DNA from: JAEUHZ01 sp964552795
Lineage (GTDB): Bacteria; Planctomycetota; UBA1135; GCA-002686595
NCBI GenBank assembly: GCA_964552795.1
Contig: CAZKIO010000010.1
Coordinates: forward strand, 1-64,000
Reading direction: 5' to 3'
Length of the DNA stretch: 64,000 nucleotides
Below the pieces are notes generated by a model. It searched no databases and had not been told where the DNA came from. It saw only the letters and a program-made list of their open reading frames with translations. Made by a program: the position numbers and the translations under genes. Below, piece by piece: positions 6,772-14,663 of the stretch. How positions within the stretch are numbered: position 1 is the first letter of the stretch; the number at the start of each line of letters is the position of its first letter.

Positions 6772-9714
6772 CTATCGGCCGGCGACCTCGTCCAGCAGCT
6801 CGGAGACGCCGGGCGCGTTCCACTGCATCCGCAGCGCCGGGTCCGCGCGCAACTGCGCCGCCGTGCGGCCCGCGGCCAAGGCGGCCCGGAACAAGTCGGC
6901 GGCCTCGGCGCGGTAGGTTTCGGCCAGCGTCGCGCGCTCCTCGGCGGCGAGCGCCGCGTCGTCGCGCGCGAGGCCGGCGCTGCGTGCCAGCAATCCGGCG
7001 CTCAGCGCGGGGTCCGACGGCGCCAGCTCGGGCGCGAGCAGCGCGCGCGCGGCGGCCGCGGCCGTCGCATGCCGGCCCGCGGACAGCGCGATCTCGGCCG
7101 CGGTCTCGTGCAGCTTGCGGCGCAGCCGCCGCGCCGTCGGGTAGTCGGGCCGCAGGCGCAGCGCGCGGTCGCAGGCATCGCCCGCGCGCGCGGTCAGCTC
7201 CGCGGCTTCGTCCCAGCGCTCGGCCGTGTAGGCCATCACCGCCTCGCCCTGCAGCGCCTGCGCGAGTCCGATCGCGGCCTCGTGGTCGGCGGGGTTGTCG
7301 TCGCTGAGCTGCTCGAACAGCGTGCGCGCGAGCCCGTACTCGCGCACGGCGCCCGCGTTGTCCTCGACCATGCCCAGTACGGCGGCCAGGTTCGCGCGCG
7401 CGTTCGCCAGCTCGGTGCGCCGGCGCGGCGAGAACGGATAGTCGTTCACCAGCGCGGCGCTCCGCTCGACGCCGAGCTCGAACGAGGCGCGCGCCGCGTC
7501 AAGGCGGCCCAGGCTCTGCTGCGCGATCCCCAGGTGCACCTGGTTGCGCGCCGCGTCGACACGCACCTGCGCCGAGGCCTGATCCCGCTCCAAGAGCCGC
7601 GTCCACGCCGCACCCGCTTGCGCATGCAGATCGATCGCGCGCGAGAGCAACTCGCCGCCGCGCGCGCCCGCGCGCCCCTGGAAGACGGTCTGCACGACGT
7701 GCGTCGCAAGGCGGTCGAGCGTGCGCGGCTCGATCGGGCCCAGCTCGAGCTCGCCGCCGGCGGCCGCGCGTGCCTGGGCCATCCGTTCGAGCGAGCGCTC
7801 CAGGGCCGCTTCCGCGCCCGCGAGATCGCCCTGATCGGCCAGGACGAGGCTGATCTCCAGGCTCGCCTCGGCATCGCCGATGGCGCGCGCGAGCGGCGCC
7901 GCCGTCAGGTTCGCCGAGTTCCACAGCTCTTGCGCGGCGCGCGCATTGGCCAGGGCGCCGGGAAGATCGCCGCGGACGCGCTGCACGGCCGCGAGCCGCT
8001 GCTGCAGGCGCGCGAACTCGGCGCCGAGGTCCGCGCGCGCGGTGATCTGCGCCGCGAACTCCGCGCGCGCGGCCTCCAGGTCGGCCTGCGCCGCGGCACG
8101 CTCGCCCAGCAGCGTGCGCACGTCGGCACAGCGCAGGCGGATCCGCGCGGCCTCGAGGCGCAGCGCGGCGTCCTGCGGCGTCTCCCGCAGGAACTCCTCG
8201 TAGAAGCGCAGCGCTTCCTCCAGGAGCTCGCGCCGCACGGGCTCCATGCGCGGGATGTCGCGCAGGTGCTCGTCGCCGACCTTGGCCAGCATGGTGTCGA
8301 CCGCGCGCTGCAGGCGCTCGAAGTTCGCGCGCGCCCGCAGCGACTCGCTCTGCGCCTGGTCGCGCGCGCGTCCGAGCTCGACGTTGATCTCGCGCAACGT
8401 GTCGCGCTGGCCTTCGATCGTGATGCGCGCGCGCTGTTCCTGCACCGCGTACACCGACGGGCCCACCAGCAGTGCGAGGATCAGCGCGACGAGCGCCGTC
8501 GCACGCGCGGGATGGCGCTGCGACCAGCGCCGCGCGCGCAGCCACGCGCCCGCCGCGCGCGCTTCGATCGGGCGGCGCGCGAGAACGTTGTCGAGGTCGC
8601 GCGCGAGGAGCGCCGCGCTGGCGTAGCGCCGCTCGGGATCGGGTTCGAGCGCGGTGGCGAGCACGGTGTCGAGCTCCCACGGCACGGCCGCGTTGACGCT
8701 CGTGAGCTTGGGACGCGTGGCCGCGCCCGCCAGCTCGCGCAGGCGCACCGGATCGCTCGACTGGTACGGCAGGCGCAGCGCCAGCAGCTCCCAACCGGTC
8801 GCGCCCAGCGAGTACACGTCGCCGCGCGCATCGACCTCGCGCGCCTCGCCCGCCAGCAACTCGGGCGACATGTAGGCCAGCGAGCCGAGCTGCGATCCCG
8901 TGCGCGTGAGCCGCTCGCCGCCGGTCGCGCCCGCCAGGCCGAAGTCGAGCAGCAGGACGCGCCCGGCGCGCGTGATCATCACGTTGGACGGCTTCACGTC
9001 GCGGTGCAGCACGCCGCGGCGGTGCGCGTACTCCAGCGCCTCGGCCACCTCGCGCAACACGCGCGCGACGACCACGGGCCACGCGCCCTGGAACAGCGCC
9101 GCCGGTTGCCCGGCCGGCTCCTCGCCCAGCCGCCGCGCGAGCACCGCGTCGAGGTCCGCGCCGCTGAGCGTGCGCGGTTCGCGGCCGGCGAGGTCCTCGA
9201 TGACCTCGGCCAGCGTCGCGCCGCGCACGAGCTCCATCGTGAAGTACGGCAGTCCCGCTTCGCTGCCGACCGCGTGCACCGCGACGATGCCCGGGTGCTG
9301 CAGCCGCGCGACGAGCTCGACCTCGCGCCGGAACCGCTCGCGCGCGCCGGGGAAGAAGAACTGGTCCGGGCGGATCAGCTTGAGCGCGACCTCGCGGCCG
9401 AGCGACTCCTGCAGCGCGCGGTAGACGACGCCCATGCCGCCCTGCCCGAGCCGCGCCAGGATGCGGTGCTCGCCCAGCCGCTCGGGATGCTCCGGCGTCG
9501 GCGCTTGCGCGTCCGTGCCGGCCAGCCCCAGGCGATGGATGCGCTCCAGGTGCTTGCGCACGCGCGGCGCGAGGTCCGGATGCGCCGCCAGCAACGCCTC
9601 GACACCCGCCGCGCCGTCGCGTTCGAGCGCCGCGAGCGCTTCGACGAGCAGGTCCTCGGCCTGTTGCGAGACCTGCCGGCCGCGCCCGGCGCCTCCTTCC
9701 GCGCTCTCCCGCAT
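6772..9714 (-). CDS. Transmembrane Hanks-type Ser/Thr kinase with TPR-like C-terminal half
   Basis: The 980-residue protein starts at ATG 9714. A kinase domain covers about residues 80-370: Gly loop GQGGMGVVYRA, VAIK-type Lys in VALKLI, catalytic loop HRDVKPSNV (about 236), DFG (about 256) and SLAYMSPELL. A single membrane helix (TALVALILALLVGPSVYAV) lies near 405-425, followed by coiled coil and long helical repeats of TPR type. The kinase is complete and predicted active. It is divergently transcribed from an ECF sigma factor gene (start 9944), sharing a 229-base promoter region. Such kinase/ECF pairs are typical of planctomycetes and suggest a transmembrane signalling unit. Confidence 0.9.
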   Translation of the reverse strand: MRESAEGGAGRGRQVSQQAEDLLVEALAALERDGAAGVEALLAAHPDLAPRVRKHLERIHRLGLAGTDAQAPTPEHPERLGEHRILARLGQGGMGVVYRALQESLGREVALKLIRPDQFFFPGARERFRREVELVARLQHPGIVAVHAVGSEAGLPYFTMELVRGATLAEVIEDLAGREPRTLSGADLDAVLARRLGEEPAGQPAALFQGAWPVVVARVLREVAEALEYAHRRGVLHRDVKPSNVMITRAGRVLLLDFGLAGATGGERLTRTGSQLGSLAYMSPELLAGEAREVDARGDVYSLGATGWELLALRLPYQSSDPVRLRELAGAATRPKLTSVNAAVPWELDTVLATALEPDPERRYASAALLARDLDNVLARRPIEARAAGAWLRARRWSQRHPARATALVALILALLVGPSVYAVQEQRARITIEGQRDTLREINVELGRARDQAQSESLRARANFERLQRAVDTMLAKVGDEHLRDIPRMEPVRRELLEEALRFYEEFLRETPQDAALRLEAARIRLRCADVRTLLGERAAAQADLEAARAEFAAQITARADLGAEFARLQQRLAAVQRVRGDLPGALANARAAQELWNSANLTAAPLARAIGDAEASLEISLVLADQGDLAGAEAALERSLERMAQARAAAGGELELGPIEPRTLDRLATHVVQTVFQGRAGARGGELLSRAIDLHAQAGAAWTRLLERDQASAQVRVDAARNQVHLGIAQQSLGRLDAARASFELGVERSAALVNDYPFSPRRRTELANARANLAAVLGMVEDNAGAVREYGLARTLFEQLSDDNPADHEAAIGLAQALQGEAVMAYTAERWDEAAELTARAGDACDRALRLRPDYPTARRLRRKLHETAAEIALSAGRHATAAAAARALLAPELAPSDPALSAGLLARSAGLARDDAALAAEERATLAETYRAEAADLFRAALAAGRTAAQLRADPALRMQWNAPGVSELLDEVAGR

Positions 9715-9943
9715 GAACGATCGACCTTCGGTGGTTGGGTACCGGATCCCCGCGGGGCACGCCGCGTGACTGCCGATCCGGAACCTTACTCCGCGGGGCG
9801 CTCCGTCGCGCGTCCCGTCCCGCCGGTCGCGGCCGCCCGCGTGACCCGCGGACACGGCCCTCAAGCAGACCTTGCCGGCATTCCGACCACCCCCTGCGGG
9901 ACCCGGGCCCGCCGTCCCTAGACTGCGCGGCCGCAATCCCGCA

Positions 9944-10546
9944 ATGGACGACCCGACGACGGAACTGGCCGAGCGCGCGGCCCGCGGCGACGCTCAGGCC
10001 GTCGAGCAGTTGATGACGCTGCACCTGCCGGCGCTGCGGGCCTACGTGCGCGCGCACATGGGGCCGGCGCTGCGCGCGAAGGAGTCGAGCTCGGACCTCG
10101 TGCAGTCGATCTGCCGCGAGCTTCTGACGCACATGGACCGGTTCCAGCACCCCGGCGAGCAGGCCTTCAAGCACTGGCTGTTCACCACCGCGCGGCGCAA
10201 GATCGCGAACCGGGCGCGCGACCTGGAGCGGATGAAGCGCGACGTCGGGCGCGAACACGCCGGCGGGTTCCAGGAGACCGCGCTGGTCGGCCTCGGCGAC
10301 GTCTACGCGCGCCTGTCGAGCCCCAGCAAGCAGGTCCTGCGGCAGGAGGAGATCGAGCGGCTCGAAGAGGCCATCGACGGCCTGACCGAAGAGCAGCGCG
10401 AGGTCCTGACGCTGGCCTACATGGCCGGGCTGTCGCGGGCCGAGATCGGCGCACGCACGGGGCGCACGGAGGAAGCCGTGCGCGCGCTGCTGCACCGGGC
10501 GACAGCGCGCCTCGCCATCCTGATGGGGGACGACGAGGCGGGCTGA
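9944..10546 (+). CDS. ECF-type RNA polymerase sigma factor (pair 1)
   Basis: This 200-residue protein has sigma region 2 (SSSDLVQSICRELLTHMDRF, FKHWLFTTARRKIANRARD) and region 4 (LTEEQREVLTLAYMAGLSRAEIG, TGRTEEAVRALLHRATARL). The start is ATG 9944 (MDDPTTELAERA), as upstream codons do not look coding. It is divergent from the kinase gene at 6772-9714 and probably works with it. The last 23 codons, with the stop, are part of a 71-bp direct repeat duplicated at 13368-13438. Confidence 0.88.
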   Translation: MDDPTTELAERAARGDAQAVEQLMTLHLPALRAYVRAHMGPALRAKESSSDLVQSICRELLTHMDRFQHPGEQAFKHWLFTTARRKIANRARDLERMKRDVGREHAGGFQETALVGLGDVYARLSSPSKQVLRQEEIERLEEAIDGLTEEQREVLTLAYMAGLSRAEIGARTGRTEEAVRALLHRATARLAILMGDDEAG

Positions 10547-10551
10547 ACGCG
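10481..10551 (+). repeat. 71-bp direct repeat, copy 1 (3' end of ECF sigma gene)
   Basis: These 71 bases, covering the last 22-23 codons and stop of the ECF sigma gene, are identical base for base to 13368-13438 in the same orientation. The two copies bound a 2816-bp segment with a radical SAM gene and an Lgt-like gene. The layout resembles insertion at a gene's 3' end with regeneration of the end, or a duplication-mediated insertion. Confidence 0.95.
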
Positions 10552-10569
10552 ATCGCGTGGTGGCGCGGA

Positions 10570-10830
10570 TCAGGGCGCACGCCACGCCAGACCGAGCGCG
10601 CTGGCGAGCGCCTGCTGGTGGGTCGCCGCGTTCGGGACGAGCGTGATGCGCGCCTGGATCAGGGGCGCGCCGTCCAAGCTGGCGATCGACGACTTCCAGG
10701 TCGAATCACCCAGGTGGAACGTGTTCATCCAGTTCAGACGAGTCGATCGCGCGTGTGCCAGATCCAGCGTGTCCAGGTCGCAGAACTGGATCCGCCCCAG
10801 TGCCCGCGATTCCCTCGCGACCCGCTCGCG
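10570..10830 (-). pseudogene. 5'-truncated gene remnant of unknown family
   Basis: A minus-strand frame with coding character is open from 10830 to the stop at 10570-10572 (86 codons). It contains QFCDLDTLDLAHARSTRLNW, then NTFHLGDSTWKSS and LASALGLAWRAP at the end. No plausible start lies near the 5' end; an in-frame TGA at 10831-10833 ends the frame and the first ATG (10728) is deep inside. The text reads like the C-terminus of a longer protein that lost its beginning. It lies 19 bp inside the left 71-bp repeat, so the truncation may date from formation of the cassette. Family not recognised. Confidence 0.45.
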
Positions 10831-10851
10831 TCAGCGGCACGCCAGCGGCCG

Positions 10852-11076
10852 TCAGCCAAGTTGGGTGAACACGTACCCGTAGAACCCGAAGCAGGCGCCG
10901 ATGCCGAGCGCGCCCACCAGGCACAAGGCCGCCAGGATCATCCTCAAGCCCAAGTTCGGCGACGCGCCCTCAGGCGGCCGGCGGAGCAGGAGATAGATTC
11001 CCGTGATCAGCGCGCCGAGGCCCAGCAGCGCCGGGACGACAATCAGAACCGCGAGTTGGTGGACTTCACCGGGCAT
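10852..11076 (-). CDS. Small protein with two membrane helices
   Basis: This 74-residue product starts at ATG 11076. It has two hydrophobic helices, VLIVVPALLGLGALITGIYL and MILAALCLVGALGIGACFGF, separated by a loop RRPPEGASPN. The hairpin topology suggests an integral membrane protein. It is divergent from the radical SAM gene (start 11188), so the two share a 111-base promoter region inside the repeat-bounded cassette. No ribosome-binding site is obvious and no family was recognised. Confidence 0.55.
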   Translation of the reverse strand: MPGEVHQLAVLIVVPALLGLGALITGIYLLLRRPPEGASPNLGLRMILAALCLVGALGIGACFGFYGYVFTQLG

Positions 11077-11187
11077 CGGCCCGAGTATCGCGGATCCCGG
11101 TGGGCGCGTCACGTGCGGATTTCCCTTGGCTCCGGCCGGTCGCTGGGCTTGGCAGGCGCTCGCCCGCACTCGACAGTACGCGGCATC

Positions 11188-12621
11188 ATGACCCACCGGA
11201 CACGTCCCTACCTGTTCTACGGTGCGACCACCGCGCTTTGCGGCACCTGCCTGCGCACCGTCGAGGCCAAGGAGGTGATCGAGGATGGACAGGTATTCTT
11301 GCTCAAGCGCTGCTTGCAGCACGGCCCGCAGCGCGTGCTGCTCGCGGACGACGCCGACTACTGGCGCCTGGGCCGCGAGCGCTTCCTCAAGCCGCCCGAG
11401 CAGGTCGCGAAGCCCAACACGGCGTTTCGCTTCGGGTGTCCCTATGACTGCGGCATCTGCACCGAGCACGAGCAGCACGGTTGCGTCGTGTTGCTCGAGA
11501 TCACCGACCACTGCAACCTGCGCTGCCCGACGTGCTACGCAGGGAGCGGGCCCGAGCGCACGACCCACCGCAGCCTGGAGACGATCGAGGGCATGCTCGA
11601 CGCGATCGTGCGCAACGAGACCGAGCCCGACGTCGTCCAGGTCAGCGGCGGCGAGCCGACGCTCCATCCGCGCTTCTTCGATGTCCTCGACGCGTGTCGG
11701 CGGCGGCCGATCCGCCACCTGATGGTGAACACGAACGGGATTCGGATCGCGCACGAGGACGGATTCGCTGAGAGGCTGCGGACGTACGCTCCTGGATTCG
11801 AGGTCTACTTGCAGTGGGACAGCCTGCGCGAGGAACCGCTGCGTGTGCTGCGAGGAGCGCGCATCCTGGAGGCCAAGCACCGCGCGCTGGAACTGCTGAA
11901 CGAATTGGACCTCTCGACGACGCTCGTGGTCACCGTCCGCCGCGGGTTGAACGACGACGAACTGGGCGAACTCGTGCGATTCGCAGCGGAGCAGCGCTGT
12001 GTACGCGGCGTCACGTTCCAGCCGGTGCAGGAGGCCGGACGGACGGACGGGCACGACGCAGCGCAGCACCGACTGACCCTGAGCGAGGTGCGACGCCGCA
12101 TCCTGGAGCAGTGCACCTGGTTCACGCCAGCCGACATCGTCCCCGTGCCTTGCCATCCCGACTGCCTGGCCATGGCCTACGCTCTCAAGCGGCCGAGCGG
12201 CGGGAAGCCGATCACGCCGCTGACGGGCCTCGTGCCGCCCGACGTGCTCCTCGCCGGCACGCGCAACACGATCACGCTCGAGCGCGACCCTGCGCTGCAG
12301 CAGGCATTCGTGCGCGCGTTCAGCACGGCGCACGGCCCCGAGGGGGCTGCGGACGCCGTTGCACGCCTCCTGTGCTGCCTGCCCGGGTTCTCGCCCGGCG
12401 GCCTCGGCCTCGGCTACGCCGACGTGTTTCGCATCGTGATCATGAAGTTCCTCGACCGGCACGATCTCGATCTGCGCAGCGTCCGCAAGTCGTGCGTGCA
12501 CATCGCACACCCCGACGGCGAGCGCGTGATCCCGTTCGATACGTACAACCTGTTCTACCGCGACGAGCTCGAGGAGACCGTGCTCGCGCCGTTGCGTGCT
12601 GAGGCGGCCGCCGTGCGCTGA
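11188..12621 (+). CDS. Radical SAM enzyme of the MJ0619/tetraether-synthase (Tes) type
   Basis: The 477-residue protein starts at ATG 11188. The radical SAM motif CNLRCPTC (C109, C113, C116) binds the SAM cluster. Ahead of it lie a rubredoxin-like Cys set (C18, C21, C42) and GCPYDCGICTEHEQHGC (C84, C88, C91, C99), the extra-cluster pattern of the archaeal MJ0619 family. That family includes the synthase joining archaeal lipids tail to tail into tetraethers, and was earlier proposed as a methylase in pterin synthesis. A SAM-binding VSGGEPTLHP follows. Further Cys pairs sit near the C-terminus (PCHPDC, LLCCLPG, KSCVH). It overlaps the Lgt-like gene by one base. The substrate is unknown; lipid C-C coupling is an inference. 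Confidence 0.8.
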   Translation: MTHRTRPYLFYGATTALCGTCLRTVEAKEVIEDGQVFLLKRCLQHGPQRVLLADDADYWRLGRERFLKPPEQVAKPNTAFRFGCPYDCGICTEHEQHGCVVLLEITDHCNLRCPTCYAGSGPERTTHRSLETIEGMLDAIVRNETEPDVVQVSGGEPTLHPRFFDVLDACRRRPIRHLMVNTNGIRIAHEDGFAERLRTYAPGFEVYLQWDSLREEPLRVLRGARILEAKHRALELLNELDLSTTLVVTVRRGLNDDELGELVRFAAEQRCVRGVTFQPVQEAGRTDGHDAAQHRLTLSEVRRRILEQCTWFTPADIVPVPCHPDCLAMAYALKRPSGGKPITPLTGLVPPDVLLAGTRNTITLERDPALQQAFVRAFSTAHGPEGAADAVARLLCCLPGFSPGGLGLGYADVFRIVIMKFLDRHDLDLRSVRKSCVHIAHPDGERVIPFDTYNLFYRDELEETVLAPLRAEAAAVR

Positions 12622-13334
12622 TGGCGTACTTCCTGTGGGTCGCGGCGGGCATCGCGTGCGCGTTCGCGGCGCGCCGGTGGCAGGGCAACGTCGCCAACCT
12701 CGACGCCCGCGAGAACACCGGCGTCTTCCTGCTCGCGGTCGGCGGCGCGATCCTCGGCGCGTACCTGTTCCAACTCCCCGCGAGCCTCCTCGCTTGGACT
12801 GCGCCGCCGCCCGATGGCGCGCGCGGTCCCGACGGCCTGCTGCTCGGCGGCCGCACGGTGCTCGGCGGTCTGCTCGGCGGCTGGATCGCGGTCGAAGCCG
12901 GTAAGCGCGCGTTCGGGATCGCGAAGCCGACGGGCGATGCATTCGCGCTGCCGCTGGCGATCGCGCTCGGCTTCGGGCGGCTGGGCTGCGCGAGCGCGGG
13001 CTGTTGCGCCGGAAGCGCGTGCATGGCCGGCCCGTTCACGGTCGTGGGTGCCGGCGGCGCGCCCCACCTGCCGGTCGCGCAACTCGAAGCGGTCTATCAC
13101 TTCGTCGCCGCCGGGATGCTGGCCTGGGCCACGCGCCGCGGCTGGATCCCGGGACGGCGCCTCGCGGCCTACCTCACCGTCTATGCGCTCGTGCGCTTGG
13201 GATTGGAGGGCTGGCGTACGAACCCCGCCGTACTGGCCGGACTCACGTACTACCAGATGCTCGCGCTCGCACTGTTCGCGCTGGCCGGCGCGACGTGGTG
13301 GCTGCGCAGCCGAGCGCCGCGGCGCGATACCTAG
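12621..13334 (+). CDS. Lgt-like (prolipoprotein diacylglyceryl transferase family) membrane protein
   Basis: This 237-residue polytopic protein shares its first base with the last base of the radical SAM stop codon (TGATG), a sign of translational coupling. GRTVLGGLLGGWIAVE and FGRLGCASAGCCAG correspond to the GGL and GRxGN/GxCC blocks of the Lgt fold. About six to seven hydrophobic segments are visible. Lgt moves a diacylglyceryl group from phosphatidylglycerol to prolipoproteins. This copy keeps the fold signature but not the classic HGGL His, so it is probably a divergent relative. The pairing with a Tes-like enzyme suggests a shared lipid substrate (inference). Confidence 0.7.
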   Translation: MAYFLWVAAGIACAFAARRWQGNVANLDARENTGVFLLAVGGAILGAYLFQLPASLLAWTAPPPDGARGPDGLLLGGRTVLGGLLGGWIAVEAGKRAFGIAKPTGDAFALPLAIALGFGRLGCASAGCCAGSACMAGPFTVVGAGGAPHLPVAQLEAVYHFVAAGMLAWATRRGWIPGRRLAAYLTVYALVRLGLEGWRTNPAVLAGLTYYQMLALALFALAGATWWLRSRAPRRDT

Positions 13335-13367
13335 CGCCGGCTGCGGCCGCGCGAGAGTGTGGCGGAA

Positions 13368-13438
13368 CGCGCGCTGCTGCACCGGGCGACAGCGCGCCTC
13401 GCCATCCTGATGGGGGACGACGAGGCGGGCTGAACGCG
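13368..13438 (+). repeat. 71-bp direct repeat, copy 2 (orphan ECF sigma 3' end)
   Basis: Identical to 10481-10551. Here it carries the end of the sigma gene without the rest of the gene, immediately after the Lgt-like gene. It marks the right edge of the cassette. Confidence 0.95.
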
Positions 13439-13471
13439 GCTGGACGCAGTGGGATCGGCACGTGCAGTAGG

Positions 13472-14533
13472 ATGAACTGGCTCATGCAGATCCGCGCGCA
13501 CCGACGCTCACGCGCATGGCGCGGTCCGTGGATCGGACTGTGCGCCGCGCTCCTGTGCGCCGCGTACCAGCAGCCGGTCGCTCCGGGAACGCGCATGCGT
13601 CCCGTGCCCCTGTGCGCCGCCGCGCCGACTTGCCCCTGGCCCGCCGAATCGCCGGCGGCCGCCGCCAACCTCACCGCGATCGAGGGTCCGGGCGTCAACG
13701 ACTTCCACGAGGACCTCTCCGGCGCGTTCTGGAACCCGTTCGAGCCGTGCCTGTGGTTGTGCCGCAACGGCGGCGCCGGCGGATCGAAGATCTGGAAGCT
13801 CGTGCCCGACGGAGCGAATTCGTTCCAGGTCGCAAGCATCGCGGGGCAGCGCGCCGAGTGGACCGGCTTCGGCGACTGCGAGGCGCTGGCGCTGGCGACC
13901 TTCGCCGAGCCCGCCAGCGTGTTCACGATCGAGGAGGGCTCGAGCTCCGTTCGCGAGTGGGACCTGTCGGCGCCGGCTGCGGTGCTGCGCCGCACCTGGA
14001 ACCTCTCGGCGTTCGTGCCGGTCTACGCCGGCGGCCTGGGTCTCGAAGCGCTGGCGTTCGTGCCCGACGCGGCGCTCGTCGCCGGCGCGTTCGTCGACGG
14101 CAACGGCGCTCCGTACACGAGCACGCAGGGCATGGGCGCGCTGGCGTTCGTCGGCCACCAGAACGGCGGGCACGTGTACGTGTTCGACCTGAACCGGACG
14201 AGCGGAGCGCTGGTGTTCGTCGGCGAGTACGCGACGGGCGATCCAGAGCTGGCGGAGCTGACCTTCGATCCCTCGCTCGGCGTGCTGTACGCCTGGCACG
14301 GCGGCGGACGCAACGACCTGGAGATCTTGCGCCTGGCTTCCGTGGGCTCGGGCCCGATCCGCACGTTCGACCGCGTGCTCACCTACGACTACCCCGGCGC
14401 CGAGAACCAGGAAGGCTTCGCCGTGCAGTGGAGCCCCGGGGGTTGCGCGGGCGTGCGCGGCGCCTTCGTGACGACCGACGACGGCGGCGCGAACGCCCTG
14501 CGGTGGTTCCGGCAGTTTCCCTGCGGATTCTGA
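13472..14533 (+). CDS. Exported protein, predicted beta-propeller-like
   Basis: The 353-residue product has an N-terminal basic stretch and a hydrophobic segment (WIGLCAALLCAAYQQP), consistent with export, possibly as a lipoprotein at the second Cys. The mature part has DFHEDLSGAFWNP, LWLCRNGGAGGSKIWKLV, CEALALATF and VFTIEEGSSSVREWDLS, resembling SdiA-regulated or phytase-like propellers. That likeness is weak. ATG 13472 is used; ATG 13484 is an alternative with a better-spaced upstream purine stretch. It begins 34 bases after the second 71-bp repeat, so its own promoter may have been replaced. Confidence 0.65.
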   Translation: MNWLMQIRAHRRSRAWRGPWIGLCAALLCAAYQQPVAPGTRMRPVPLCAAAPTCPWPAESPAAAANLTAIEGPGVNDFHEDLSGAFWNPFEPCLWLCRNGGAGGSKIWKLVPDGANSFQVASIAGQRAEWTGFGDCEALALATFAEPASVFTIEEGSSSVREWDLSAPAAVLRRTWNLSAFVPVYAGGLGLEALAFVPDAALVAGAFVDGNGAPYTSTQGMGALAFVGHQNGGHVYVFDLNRTSGALVFVGEYATGDPELAELTFDPSLGVLYAWHGGGRNDLEILRLASVGSGPIRTFDRVLTYDYPGAENQEGFAVQWSPGGCAGVRGAFVTTDDGGANALRWFRQFPCGF

Positions 14534-14663
14534 AGCGCGGCCGGGTCCGACCGGCGGAACCCGGTTGCGGGTGGCGCGGAATCGCGCAGGATGGGGCCGG
14601 ACAGGCTTGGTCGCTCGCCGCGCCGCGAGCCCCCTCGGACCACCCCAACACGACGCACGCTCC

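Noticed and set aside
12621..13334. Genuine housekeeping Lgt
   Set aside because: The fold blocks are present but the HGGL His is missing and it is coupled to a radical SAM gene, so a divergent relative is more likely.
10481..13438. Insertion sequence bounded by the 71-bp repeats
   Set aside because: No transposase or integrase and no terminal inverted repeats were seen; recorded as a repeat-flanked cassette instead.
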